From Bryobacterales bacterium (GTDB taxonomy: Bacteria > Acidobacteriota > Terriglobia > Bryobacterales > Bryobacteraceae): a stretch of 9,199 nt of DNA. The notes under the pieces were generated by a model. That model was given only the letters and a program-made list of their open reading frames with translations. It ran no database searches and was not told where the DNA came from. The DNA is taken from assembly GCA_003142355.1 (NCBI GenBank), contig PLMF01000250.1, forward strand, positions 23,236 to 32,434, read 5' to 3'. Shown piece after piece: positions 1-5,688 of this stretch; positions within the stretch are counted from its first letter, which is position 1; each line of letters starts with the position of its first letter. Made by a program: the position numbers and the translations under genes.

Positions 1-653
1 AAACGTTGCGGCTGCTTGGTTTTGCCGAGCTTGATATCGAAGTAGTTGCGCTCGCCCAGGCGCTTGAGGGCGGCCAGTTCCTTGCCGTTGGTGGCTACCA
101 GGCCGCTCTGCACGCCCAGATCGCCCGTAACGGACTTCAGGTCGGCGATGGTCTTCTGCAATTCGGCCTGGGTCGCGGATACCTGGGTCTTGACGTTGCC
201 GACGTCGGTGGAGACATCGGCGATCCTGGAGTTGGCGGCGGTGGCGGACTGCTTGACGTCGCTGATTTCGGAACTGACCTGCTGCTGCACTTTGGCTTGC
301 TCGGCTTCGATCTGGCGCGCTAACTGCTCGGCGCGGGCGGTGGCTTCGGCCTTGGCTTGGGCGGACATGGTCCGGGCCTGATCGTGGAGCGATGTACGGG
401 CAGCCTCCAACTCTTCCTTCAACGTTTCCAGGTGGCGCTGCTGCGCGGCCGTGGTGACCGAGGAGGCGTCCCTCAGATTGGTCAACCCCGTCTTGAGGGC
501 ATCGTCCATCCTGGCCACGTCCGTTCGGAGATGGTCGATTTGGATGTAGAGGTAGATATTGGCGGCCACGAGGGCGATGATGGCGCCGGCCACGAGCGCG
601 GTGAGGAGAGGCGAGCGCGGGGGCTGCGGCTCCGTGTATGTCGTTGGACTCAC
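1..653 (-). CDS. Membrane-anchored coiled-coil protein, 3' end outside window
   Basis: 217 codons are present and the C-terminus lies beyond the left edge. The start is a GTG at 653, chosen because AAAAGGAG sits 8 nt upstream. A short proline-rich cytoplasmic N-terminus (residues 1-16) is followed by one transmembrane helix (about 17-37, rich in Leu/Ala/Ile/Val). A long Gln/Ala/Glu/Lys-rich stretch (about 38-200) with heptad-like spacing follows and should form a coiled coil. The visible end turns to a non-coiled segment (GERNYFDIKLGK, 200-211) that may open a small globular domain. With N-in topology the coiled coil would be outside the cytoplasm. I do not recognise a characterised family; the layout resembles uncharacterised acidobacterial proteins. 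It follows the metallo-hydrolase gene on the same strand after 62 nt, but it has its own -10 box, so it may be transcribed alone. The gene call is firm, the function unknown. Confidence 0.8.
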   Translation of the reverse strand, partial: MSPTTYTEPQPPRSPLLTALVAGAIIALVAANIYLYIQIDHLRTDVARMDDALKTGLTNLRDASSVTTAAQQRHLETLKEELEAARTSLHDQARTMSAQAKAEATARAEQLARQIEAEQAKVQQQVSSEISDVKQSATAANSRIADVSTDVGNVKTQVSATQAELQKTIADLKSVTGDLGVQSGLVATNGKELAALKRLGERNYFDIKLGKTKQPQR

Positions 654-680
654 TTTGTCGAACTCCTTTTGGCTTCTTAC

Positions 681-686
681 AGTATA
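681..686 (-). promoter_or_regulatory. Probable -10 box of the coiled-coil protein gene
   Basis: TATACT on the minus strand matches the sigma70 -10 consensus at 5 of 6 positions. It lies 27 nt before the GTG at 653, leaving room for a leader of about 20 nt that carries the AAAAGGAG ribosome site. No convincing -35 is visible at 16-18 nt upstream. Confidence 0.4.
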
Positions 687-715
687 GATGGTCCGGGAGG
701 GTCTTTCGGTTTCGC

Positions 716-2125
716 CTAAGCGAGGTCGAAAGACTGGCCGGGCGCTGGGATCGCCACATTCAGATTGTACGTGGAATGAAGCAGTTTGGCGAGTGTCTGG
801 GACTGCTGGGGCTCGCCGTGCACCACAAAGACCTGGCGCAGGGAGGGCGCCAGCGGGCGGATCCACTCCATCAACTCGCCCTGGTCGGCGTGCGCGCTCA
901 GCTCATCCAGGCTCGAAATCTCGGCCCTGACGCGCATGGGCTCGCCGAAGATCCGCACTTCCGGCCACTTTTCGACGAGCTTGCGGCCGAGTGTATCCTG
1001 CGCCTGGAACCCGGTGATGAGCACGGTATTCCGCGGATCTTCGATGTTGTTACGCAGGTGGTGCAGGATGCGGCCCGCCTCGCACATGCCGGAGGCCGAT
1101 ATGACGACGAAAGGGCCGTGAAGGTCGTTCAACTTCTTGGAGTCGGCCACCTCGCGGATGTACTGGAGGCGCTCAAAGCCGAAGGGATCCTCGTGGTGCA
1201 ACAGGTACTCCCTGGTTTCATCGTCGAAGCACTCGGGGTGATCGCGGTGGACCGCGGTGACGTTCAGCGCCAGCGGGCTGTCGACAAAGATGGGGATGTT
1301 GGGAATGCGCTTCTCTTTGAAGAGCTGGTGCAGCAAGACCACGAGCTGCTGGGTGCGGCCCACGGCGAACGCCGGCACGATGATGCGTCCGCCGCGCCCG
1401 GCGGTGCGGTTCACGACGTCGGCGAGCTTGTTGATGACGTGGCTGACACTCTTGTGAAAACGCCCGCCGTAGGTGCTCTCCAGGATCAGGTATTCGGCGG
1501 GCGGCATGCTTTCGGGATCGCGGATGATGGGCAGGTTCGGCCGGCCAATATCTCCCGAAAAGCCCAGACGCACGCTCGCGCCGCCCGACGCCTCGTGCAG
1601 CACGACAAAAGAGGAGCCGAGAATATGGCCGGCGTCGTAGCTCACGTAGTTCAGGCCGGGAGCCAGAATGTAAGGGGAGTGATACGGCACCGGCTGGAGC
1701 AGCGGCAGGGTGCGCTCGGCATCCGCCGTGGTGTAGAGCGGCACCACACGGCCGTCTTCCAGGCCCATGGACTTGCGGTGGTCGAGGCGCTTATTGAGGA
1801 ACTCGGCGTCCTTCTCCTGGATATGGGCGGTGTCGCGCAGCATCCAGTGGCAGAGATCGATGGTGGCCGGAGTGGAAAAAATGGGGCCGGAGAAGCCGTT
1901 CTTGACCAGTGTGGGGAGGTTGCCGGAATGGTCGATGTGGGCGTGGGAGAGAACCACGGCATCGATGGAGGAACCCGGGAACGGAAGATTGCGATTCTTG
2001 CGGTCGGCCTCTTTCCGGCGGCCTTGGTGCAGCCCGCAATCGAGCAGAAAGCGCTGGCCGCCCGATTCCACCAGGTGCATGGAGCCGGTGACCTCGCCCG
2101 CCGCGCCCCAGAACGTAAGCTTCAT
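716..2125 (-). CDS. Beta-CASP metallo-beta-lactamase fold ribonuclease
   Basis: 469 aa, the usual length for bacterial/archaeal CPSF73-like nucleases without a KH domain. The metallo-beta-lactamase signature HAHIDH is at 61-66. Further zinc ligands are H167 (AGHILGS) and D192 (GDIGR). The beta-CASP part shows an acidic motif A residue in ESTYGG (216-221), PAFAVGRTQQ (251-260), SGMCEAGRILHHL (345-357) and the late histidines H412 (SAHADQGEL) and H436 (VVHGEP). The full set of catalytic motifs argues for an active two-zinc enzyme. Family members cut RNA endo- and/or exonucleolytically in the cytoplasm; the RNA substrate here cannot be read from sequence. The ATG at 2125 begins the MKLTFWGAAGEVTGS strand typical of family N-termini, although no good Shine-Dalgarno precedes it. 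A hairpin element lies just upstream, between this gene and the toxin gene. Confidence 0.93.
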   Translation of the reverse strand: MKLTFWGAAGEVTGSMHLVESGGQRFLLDCGLHQGRRKEADRKNRNLPFPGSSIDAVVLSHAHIDHSGNLPTLVKNGFSGPIFSTPATIDLCHWMLRDTAHIQEKDAEFLNKRLDHRKSMGLEDGRVVPLYTTADAERTLPLLQPVPYHSPYILAPGLNYVSYDAGHILGSSFVVLHEASGGASVRLGFSGDIGRPNLPIIRDPESMPPAEYLILESTYGGRFHKSVSHVINKLADVVNRTAGRGGRIIVPAFAVGRTQQLVVLLHQLFKEKRIPNIPIFVDSPLALNVTAVHRDHPECFDDETREYLLHHEDPFGFERLQYIREVADSKKLNDLHGPFVVISASGMCEAGRILHHLRNNIEDPRNTVLITGFQAQDTLGRKLVEKWPEVRIFGEPMRVRAEISSLDELSAHADQGELMEWIRPLAPSLRQVFVVHGEPQQSQTLAKLLHSTYNLNVAIPAPGQSFDLA

Positions 2126-2153
2126 AAACGGTCATGGTAGCGCATTGCCGTGG

Positions 2154-2194
2154 GGCAGGCTGGTAGCCTGCGGCCGAGTGGTACTCGGCCTGCC
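2154..2194. repeat. REP-like double hairpin element
   Basis: Two adjacent perfect stem-loops share the same GGT loop: a 7-bp stem (GCAGGCT, 2155-2161, with 2165-2171) and an 8-bp stem (GGCCGAGT, 2172-2179, with 2183-2190). An alternative outer pairing joins GGCAGGC (2154-2160) to GCCTGCC (2188-2194). The plus strand ends in a T run (2195-2199), and the toxin stop codon overlaps that run. The element fills most of the gap between the toxin stop and the metallo-hydrolase start. It could end toxin transcription or be a dispersed intergenic palindrome; repetition elsewhere in the genome is inferred, not seen. Confidence 0.6.
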
Positions 2195-2197
2195 TTT

Positions 2198-2581
2198 TTA
2201 GGCGCGCGGTTCCGGGCCAAACGCCGCGGGGCCAACTGACTGATCCCAGGCGTACTCCTGAAGATCGAGGGCGGTCACCAGGGCGCGGTCCAGGTCTTCG
2301 GCTTTCTCATCGTTCAACCGGCCGATGAAGCGCGTGAGCATGGCTTTCGGCAAGCTCACGAGTTCGTCGCAGTGAATGCTGGAATCCCGCTTTAGGCCCC
2401 CTTCAATCCCAATTCGGACTTGAGTGCTGAGCCCGTCGTGCCGCGAATACACCGGCGCGCAGATCACCGAAGAAAACTTCGTGTCGATCAGCGCCTGGCG
2501 GCTTACAACGACGAATACGCGCTGTCGCTTGGGATCCTGCGATCCCTGCTTCTTGACCAGGTAGAGTTCTCCGCGTCTCAC
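2198..2581 (-). CDS. MazF/PemK-family toxin of a type II toxin-antitoxin pair
   Basis: 127 aa from a GTG at 2581. This start was chosen because the GTG overlaps the antitoxin TGA in a GTGA tetranucleotide, the normal translational coupling of such pairs, and because the family core begins at once with RGELYLV (3-9). Other PemK-like features are the central strand [11 protein letters not shown] (21-31), the APVYS strand (42-46), and the C-terminal core [12 protein letters not shown] (71-82) followed by a helix. Family members are sequence-specific mRNA endonucleases neutralised by the co-transcribed antitoxin. The sequence departs from the common RP-V-V pattern: the proline after R21 is valine, and the usual Thr/Ser-rich loop reads YSRHDG. 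Specificity or activity may therefore differ. The same frame stays open upstream to 2755, but that stretch is inside the antitoxin gene and is not family-like. Confidence 0.85.
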   Translation of the reverse strand: MRRGELYLVKKQGSQDPKRQRVFVVVSRQALIDTKFSSVICAPVYSRHDGLSTQVRIGIEGGLKRDSSIHCDELVSLPKAMLTRFIGRLNDEKAEDLDRALVTALDLQEYAWDQSVGPAAFGPEPRA

Positions 2582-2799
2582 GGCAGGCCTTGGTATTCGA
2601 GGACGTCCATGGCTTCCCGGTTTAGACGGCCGGCGTTGGCGTTGATGATCTCCGCGTCCTGCGCTTCGCGCCGGGCCTTCTCCAGCCGCGCGAGGTAGGC
2701 GCGGGTGGCCCGTTCGATCAGGGCGGAACGGTTCGAATCCGCCCGGTCGATGCACTGCAGAAGGTCTTCCGGGAGTGTGATGGATGTCTTGATTCGCAC
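2578..2799 (-). CDS. Ribbon-helix-helix antitoxin
   Basis: 73 aa. Residues 3-10 (IKTSITLP) form the DNA-contacting beta strand of a ribbon-helix-helix (CopG/MetJ/Arc) fold. The two helices follow at about 11-18 and 23-40 ([14 protein letters not shown] is the typical second-helix pattern). Residues 41-73 are charged and probably wrap the toxin. It precedes the MazF-like gene with a 4-nt stop/start overlap, so the two form one operon. Such antitoxins usually repress their own promoter as a complex with the toxin. The start is GTG at 2799; no ATG lies upstream in frame and there is no Shine-Dalgarno, but a TATAAT box ends 6 nt before the start, which suggests leaderless translation. Confidence 0.85.
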   Translation of the reverse strand: MRIKTSITLPEDLLQCIDRADSNRSALIERATRAYLARLEKARREAQDAEIINANAGRLNREAMDVLEYQGLP

Positions 2800-2805
2800 A
2801 AGATT

Positions 2806-2811
2806 ATTATA
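2806..2811 (-). promoter_or_regulatory. -10 box of the toxin-antitoxin operon (leaderless?)
   Basis: A perfect TATAAT on the minus strand in otherwise GC-rich sequence. Its downstream edge is 6 nt from the antitoxin GTG, so transcription would begin at or within a base or two of the start codon. No recognisable -35 is seen at 16-18 nt. Confidence 0.6.
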
Positions 2812-2879
2812 CTACCAGCGGGAAGATGAGTAGCTGGCCGGACGGCCGCCCGCCAGCAGGAACGGACGGGAATAGGGGG

Positions 2880-3071
2880 CTAGCCCTGGCGGATGCGATG
2901 TTTCCCCGACCTCTTGCCGACGTGAACGCGAAAGTCTCGGCGGGCGCGGCCTCGCGCGCCGACTCTTTTTGCCAGGGCAATCCGCTCAAGCTCAACAATT
3001 GCCTGGTTGATTTGATCCAACTCCTGGCGCAGATAGCCAATCAGTACGCCAAGGTCAATCCGGTTTGCCAT
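2880..3071 (-). CDS. Small helical/basic protein of unknown function
   Basis: 63 aa. The ATG at 3071 is chosen over an in-frame start at 3101 because GGGGAGG lies 4 nt upstream of it. Residues 6-34 (from DLGVLIGYLRQEL to IVELERIAL) form an amphipathic helix with leucine/isoleucine at heptad-like spacing. Residues 35-63 are strongly basic (RGRARR and later Arg/Lys/His). The helix-then-basic-tail plan is shared with the 81-aa protein at 5349-5594, though identity is low. No function is known to me; nucleic-acid binding by the tail is an inference. It sits alone between the toxin-antitoxin operon and a divergent membrane protein gene. Confidence 0.6.
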   Translation of the reverse strand: MANRIDLGVLIGYLRQELDQINQAIVELERIALAKRVGARGRARRDFRVHVGKRSGKHRIRQG

Positions 3072-3167
3072 GTTGCCTCCCCGTGAAATGCGCGTAAGCA
3101 CCCCCGGCCCACTTCACTATTACGCTTCCACGGCCATCGCATAGAAGTCAGAAGATGTTGCCCAAAC

Positions 3168-3185
3168 GTTACGAATAGGTTACGA
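3168..3185 (+). promoter_or_regulatory. Direct repeat, possible operator
   Basis: GTTACGA occurs twice (3168-3174 and 3179-3185) with an 11-bp period, which puts both copies on the same face of the helix. The repeat lies 31-48 bp before the start of the membrane protein gene, where a regulator or the -35 region would be expected. A TAATAT hexamer at 3204-3209 could be the matching -10. The evidence is the repeat and its position only. Confidence 0.3.
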
Positions 3186-3215
3186 GTGCCCCCAACCGGC
3201 TGTTAATATGGAGCC

Positions 3216-4484
3216 TTGTACCCCACACCGGAAGAGAAGCAGGCCGCCCTTGAAGCCATCCTGGCCAGCGAGACCTTCGCGCGATCTGAGCAACTCCGCG
3301 CGTTCCTCCGCTTCGTCTGTGAGCGGGAGATGGCCGGTCAGGCGTCTGAACTGACCGAATACCTGATCGGTACGAAGGCACTGGGACGTGGGGAGGACTT
3401 TTCGCCGCTGGAAGATTCTTCGGTCCGGACCAGGGCCTACGAGCTCCGCCAGCGGCTTCAGAGGTACTACACAAATGAGAATCCGGGCGCCATGGTCCGG
3501 ATCGAGTTGCCGAAAGGTACCTACACGCCGCGTTTTGTGGCGGGTCCGCTTGCCGCGCCTTCCGTTCCGGCAGAAACGCGGTCACCGCGGAGATTTCAGT
3601 GGGCCGCAGGATGGGTGGGTGGGTTTCTGGCGGGGTGCGTTGTGGCGTCGCTGGCCGCCTGGGCGGTCATCGGTCGAATCCAGGGCCCCGGCGTTGAACC
3701 GGCTCTTCAGCGGGCCTGGTATCCCTTGATTAGCAAGGACTCGGAGATCCTCCTCTGTATCGGTACCCCCTTGCACCTGCAGGTGACGCCATACCTGGGA
3801 ACGCTGCCGGCAGACACTCCGAGGTATCCGGCGCCGGCCGAGTTGTACCCTCTATTCAGCCGATACCGGAATCTGCCGAAGGATGCGCGGCTGGAGATGC
3901 AGCCAGTGCAGAAAGCTGTATCCATGGGAAGCGTGGAGAGCGTGGCCAAAGTCGTGACGACGCTTGAGGTTCTACATGCCCAATTCCGCATTCTTCCGGA
4001 AACCAGCTCTCCCCTGACTGCCTTGCGTGGTAGAAGTGCGGTGTTGTTCGGTTCGCCATGGTACAGCCGGTCGGCTGCCGTGCTTCTGGAAAAGACCCCA
4101 TGGACCACCCGATGGGATGAAGCGACCAGGCAGGTTGGGCTCTTCGGGCAAGGGCCCCGGGAGGGTAAACGGTTCGTTCCGCAGCGCGGGCCACGCGGCG
4201 AGTACCAGGAGGTTTTCGGGCTGGTGACGGTCCTGCAGAACGACACCACACCGGACGGCGCCCACAGCGTCGTGGTCTTATCGGGTCTGACGTCGGCGGG
4301 AATTCATGGTGCGGCCGCCTTCTTCACCTCGGGGACCGACTTGAAAAACCTCGAGGAACGGTTTCGCAGGGATGGAGTCAAACGCTGGCCCAAGTCGTAT
4401 CAGGTGGTCGTGCGCTGCCGGGCTAGCGACGATGCCCAGTTGCTGTCATACGCCTACGAGACCCACGACATGCTAATGAAATAG
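3216..4484 (+). CDS. Single-pass membrane protein with cyclase-associated N-terminal domain
   Basis: 422 aa. Residues 8-107 match the pattern of a cytoplasmic domain found at the front of many bacterial adenylate-cyclase-like and TPR proteins: FARSEQLRAFLRFVCE (21-36), a conserved LTEYLIG (46-52), the SSVRTRAYELRQRLQRYY block (68-85) and the closing RIELPKGTYTPRF (95-107). A single transmembrane helix follows (about 133-153). The remaining 270 residues should be extracytoplasmic; they include ALRGRSAVLFGSPWYS (269-284) and VVVLSGLTSAGIHGAAAFF (352-370). No cyclase, kinase or peptidase motif is visible, so the C-terminal function is unknown. I infer signal transduction across the membrane. The start is a TTG at 3216 because a stop codon lies 12 nt upstream in frame, no ATG/GTG is available before residue 39, and the N-terminal domain needs the preceding residues. 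The nearby ATG at 3208 is out of frame. Confidence 0.8.
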   Translation: MYPTPEEKQAALEAILASETFARSEQLRAFLRFVCEREMAGQASELTEYLIGTKALGRGEDFSPLEDSSVRTRAYELRQRLQRYYTNENPGAMVRIELPKGTYTPRFVAGPLAAPSVPAETRSPRRFQWAAGWVGGFLAGCVVASLAAWAVIGRIQGPGVEPALQRAWYPLISKDSEILLCIGTPLHLQVTPYLGTLPADTPRYPAPAELYPLFSRYRNLPKDARLEMQPVQKAVSMGSVESVAKVVTTLEVLHAQFRILPETSSPLTALRGRSAVLFGSPWYSRSAAVLLEKTPWTTRWDEATRQVGLFGQGPREGKRFVPQRGPRGEYQEVFGLVTVLQNDTTPDGAHSVVVLSGLTSAGIHGAAAFFTSGTDLKNLEERFRRDGVKRWPKSYQVVVRCRASDDAQLLSYAYETHDMLMK

Positions 4485-4507
4485 CCGGCCGGGACGCTGG
4501 CATGAGT

Positions 4508-4583
4508 TGGTGGACGACGGGGGGATCGAACCCCCAACCTCTGCATTGCGAACGCAGCGCTCTCCCAATTGAGCTAGTCGCCC
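4508..4583 (-). tRNA. tRNA-Ala (anticodon CGC)
   Basis: A 76-nt cloverleaf with encoded CCA. The acceptor stem GGGCGAC pairs with GTCGTCC and contains the G3-U70 wobble, the classic alanine identity element. The anticodon stem CTGCG/TGCAG closes a TTCGCAA loop, giving anticodon CGC for codon GCG. The T-arm GGGGG-TTCGATC-CCCCC is canonical. The discriminator base is A. It converges with the membrane protein gene, 23 nt beyond that gene's stop codon. Confidence 0.97.
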
Positions 4584-4598
4584 ACACGAGCCAACAAC

Positions 4599-4604
4599 TA
4601 CAAT
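4599..4604 (+). promoter_or_regulatory. Probable -10 box of the methyltransferase gene
   Basis: TACAAT matches the -10 consensus at 5 of 6 positions and ends 7 nt before the ATG at 4612, so transcription would start at or next to the start codon. There is no ribosome binding site before that ATG, consistent with a leaderless message. No good -35 is seen. The box overlaps the divergent tRNA -10. Confidence 0.35.
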
Positions 4605-4610
4605 ATAGCA
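4602..4610 (-). promoter_or_regulatory. Extended -10 promoter of tRNA-Ala
   Basis: TGCTATATT on the minus strand is a TGn-extended -10 element, 18 nt before the mature tRNA 5' end, so the precursor would carry a leader of about 11 nt. The same bases overlap a plus-strand TACAAT (4599-4604) facing the methyltransferase gene. Confidence 0.45.
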
Positions 4611-4611
4611 A

Positions 4612-5334
4612 ATGGCGGTGTGGCGGATTACCAGGCAGATCCGGCGAATGCGGCGGGATTGGGACCAACGAGCCCGCGAAAACGCGCGCTACTACGTGGT
4701 CACCGGGCAAGACCGCTGGTCCGACGAGGAGTTCTACGAATCCGGCCGGGTCACGCTGGAAGAAGACATTCTGAACGACCTCGCCAACGTCTGCCAGGGC
4801 ATGGATCCGAAAGATATGCGGGTGCTCGAAATCGGGTGCGGCGCCGGGCGCGTGACGCGCGCGCTGGCGGGCCTCTTCGGCCAGGTTTACGCCGTGGATA
4901 TCAGCCGACGGATGGTGCGCCAAGCCCGGCGCGCGGTGGACGGCTTCCTCAACGTACAAGTATTCCGAAACAATGGTGTGGGCCTCGGCGCGGTGCGCGA
5001 ACACTGGTGGAACCGCTTCGGCCTGGGCGCCAAACTGCAAATGGACTTCGCCTTTTCCTGTATGGTGTTTCAGCACATCCACAGCCACGAGATTATCGAG
5101 AGTTACGTGCGCGAAGTCTACCGCCTGCTGCGGCCCGGCGCACTCTTCAAATTCCAGGTGCAGGGATGCTCCCTGGTAAAGGCCGAACCGGACGATACCT
5201 GGGTGGGCGTACCGTTTGGCGAGAGGGATGCGCGCGAGATGGCACAACGCTGCGGCTTCGAACTGCGATACCAAAGCGGCGCTGAGAGCCAGTACTACTG
5301 GCTCTGGTATTTCAAGAAACCGGAACCCCGATAG
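4612..5334 (+). CDS. Class I SAM-dependent methyltransferase
   Basis: 240 aa with a Rossmann-type SAM-binding core. Motif I is VLEIGCGAGR (71-80), the acidic ribose-binding residue is D96 in VYAVDISRRM, and the motif IV region is DFAFSCMVFQHI (145-156), followed by VREVYRLLRPGALFKFQVQG (166-185), the usual post-motif helix and strand. An N-terminal helical cap with RDWDQRARENARYYV (15-29) resembles small-molecule or sugar methyltransferases of the Methyltransf_11/25 type. The substrate is not evident. Translation could begin at the ATG at 4612 (used here, with an overlapping promoter that implies a leaderless message) or at the in-frame ATG at 4648. It is divergent from tRNA-Ala and converges on a small basic protein gene. 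Confidence 0.88.
   Translation: MAVWRITRQIRRMRRDWDQRARENARYYVVTGQDRWSDEEFYESGRVTLEEDILNDLANVCQGMDPKDMRVLEIGCGAGRVTRALAGLFGQVYAVDISRRMVRQARRAVDGFLNVQVFRNNGVGLGAVREHWWNRFGLGAKLQMDFAFSCMVFQHIHSHEIIESYVREVYRLLRPGALFKFQVQGCSLVKAEPDDTWVGVPFGERDAREMAQRCGFELRYQSGAESQYYWLWYFKKPEPR
5285..5305. repeat. 21-bp palindrome at the 3' end of the methyltransferase gene
   Basis: Ten bases on each side (AGAGCCAGTA / TACTGGCTCT) are perfectly complementary about a single central C. The palindrome lies inside the coding sequence, 27 bp before the stop codon, and encodes part of an aromatic C-terminal segment (ESQYYWLWYF). It may be an mRNA hairpin that strengthens the adjacent terminator-like hairpin, a protein site, or chance. 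Confidence 0.45.
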
Positions 5335-5337
5335 CCG

Positions 5338-5365
5338 CGGGCCAAGACTCAGGCGCCTTGGCCCG
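5338..5365. terminator. Hairpin between convergent genes
   Basis: A perfect 9-bp stem (CGGGCCAAG, 5338-5346, with 5357-5365) and a 10-nt loop sit 3 nt after the methyltransferase stop and span the stop of the opposing small gene. There is no T run on either side, so it is at best a rho-dependent or transcript-stabilising structure serving both genes. Confidence 0.45.
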
Positions 5366-5594
5366 ACGCGTGTTTCTGCCGCTCCTTACGGCGGGCGGCC
5401 CAGTACTTCTTCATCCTGTCCGAAACTTCCTGACGTTCCTTGGGGTCCATGAACTTCCGGCCGCGGCGCTTGACACTCCCGGTGAGAACCGGAACAGCGC
5501 CGGCACTTCGCTGCAATTCCTCCAGCGAAGCGATTACCCGCTCGAGTCGCTCTTTCTCGGCGTACAACTGCTGTATCGCTTTATTTAGGTCCAT
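5349..5594 (-). CDS. Small coiled-coil protein with basic AT-hook-like tail
   Basis: 81 aa from an ATG at 5594. Residues 2-28 (DLNKAIQQLYAEKERLERVIASLEELQ) form a short coiled coil with regular leucine/isoleucine spacing. Residues 41-47 (VKRRGRK) are AT-hook-like, and 50-74 (DPKERQEVSDRMKKYWAARRKERQK) form a basic helix. Small proteins of this plan are common in acidobacterial genomes as uncharacterised paralogues, from my general knowledge. DNA or RNA binding is an inference from charge. No Shine-Dalgarno precedes the ATG. The sequence upstream (5595-5688) is AT-richer than the surroundings and contains no further gene that I can support. Confidence 0.72.
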   Translation of the reverse strand: MDLNKAIQQLYAEKERLERVIASLEELQRSAGAVPVLTGSVKRRGRKFMDPKERQEVSDRMKKYWAARRKERQKHASGQGA

Positions 5595-5688
5595 TGTATG
5601 CTTGACTATCTACTAACCACACAAGTCTTACAAACGGAGTCCTACTGATCTTACACCCGTTATGCAGCCTGATTCCACCAAAAAACAA

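Noticed and set aside
638..2140. 500-codon open frame on the plus strand opposite the metallo-hydrolase
   Set aside because: It is antisense to a gene with complete catalytic motifs, has no recognisable domain, and is a common GC-rich shadow effect.
2582..2755. N-terminal extension of the MazF-like toxin
   Set aside because: It overlaps the antitoxin gene and is Arg/Pro/Gly-rich; the toxin fold begins right after the GTG at 2581.
2826..3086. Plus-strand 86-codon frame opposite the 63-aa protein
   Set aside because: The minus-strand frame has a good Shine-Dalgarno and a coherent helix-plus-basic plan; the plus frame has neither.
4508..4612. tRNA-Ala as an integration site
   Set aside because: No integrase, no partial tRNA copy and no direct repeat of the tRNA 3' end is seen within the window.
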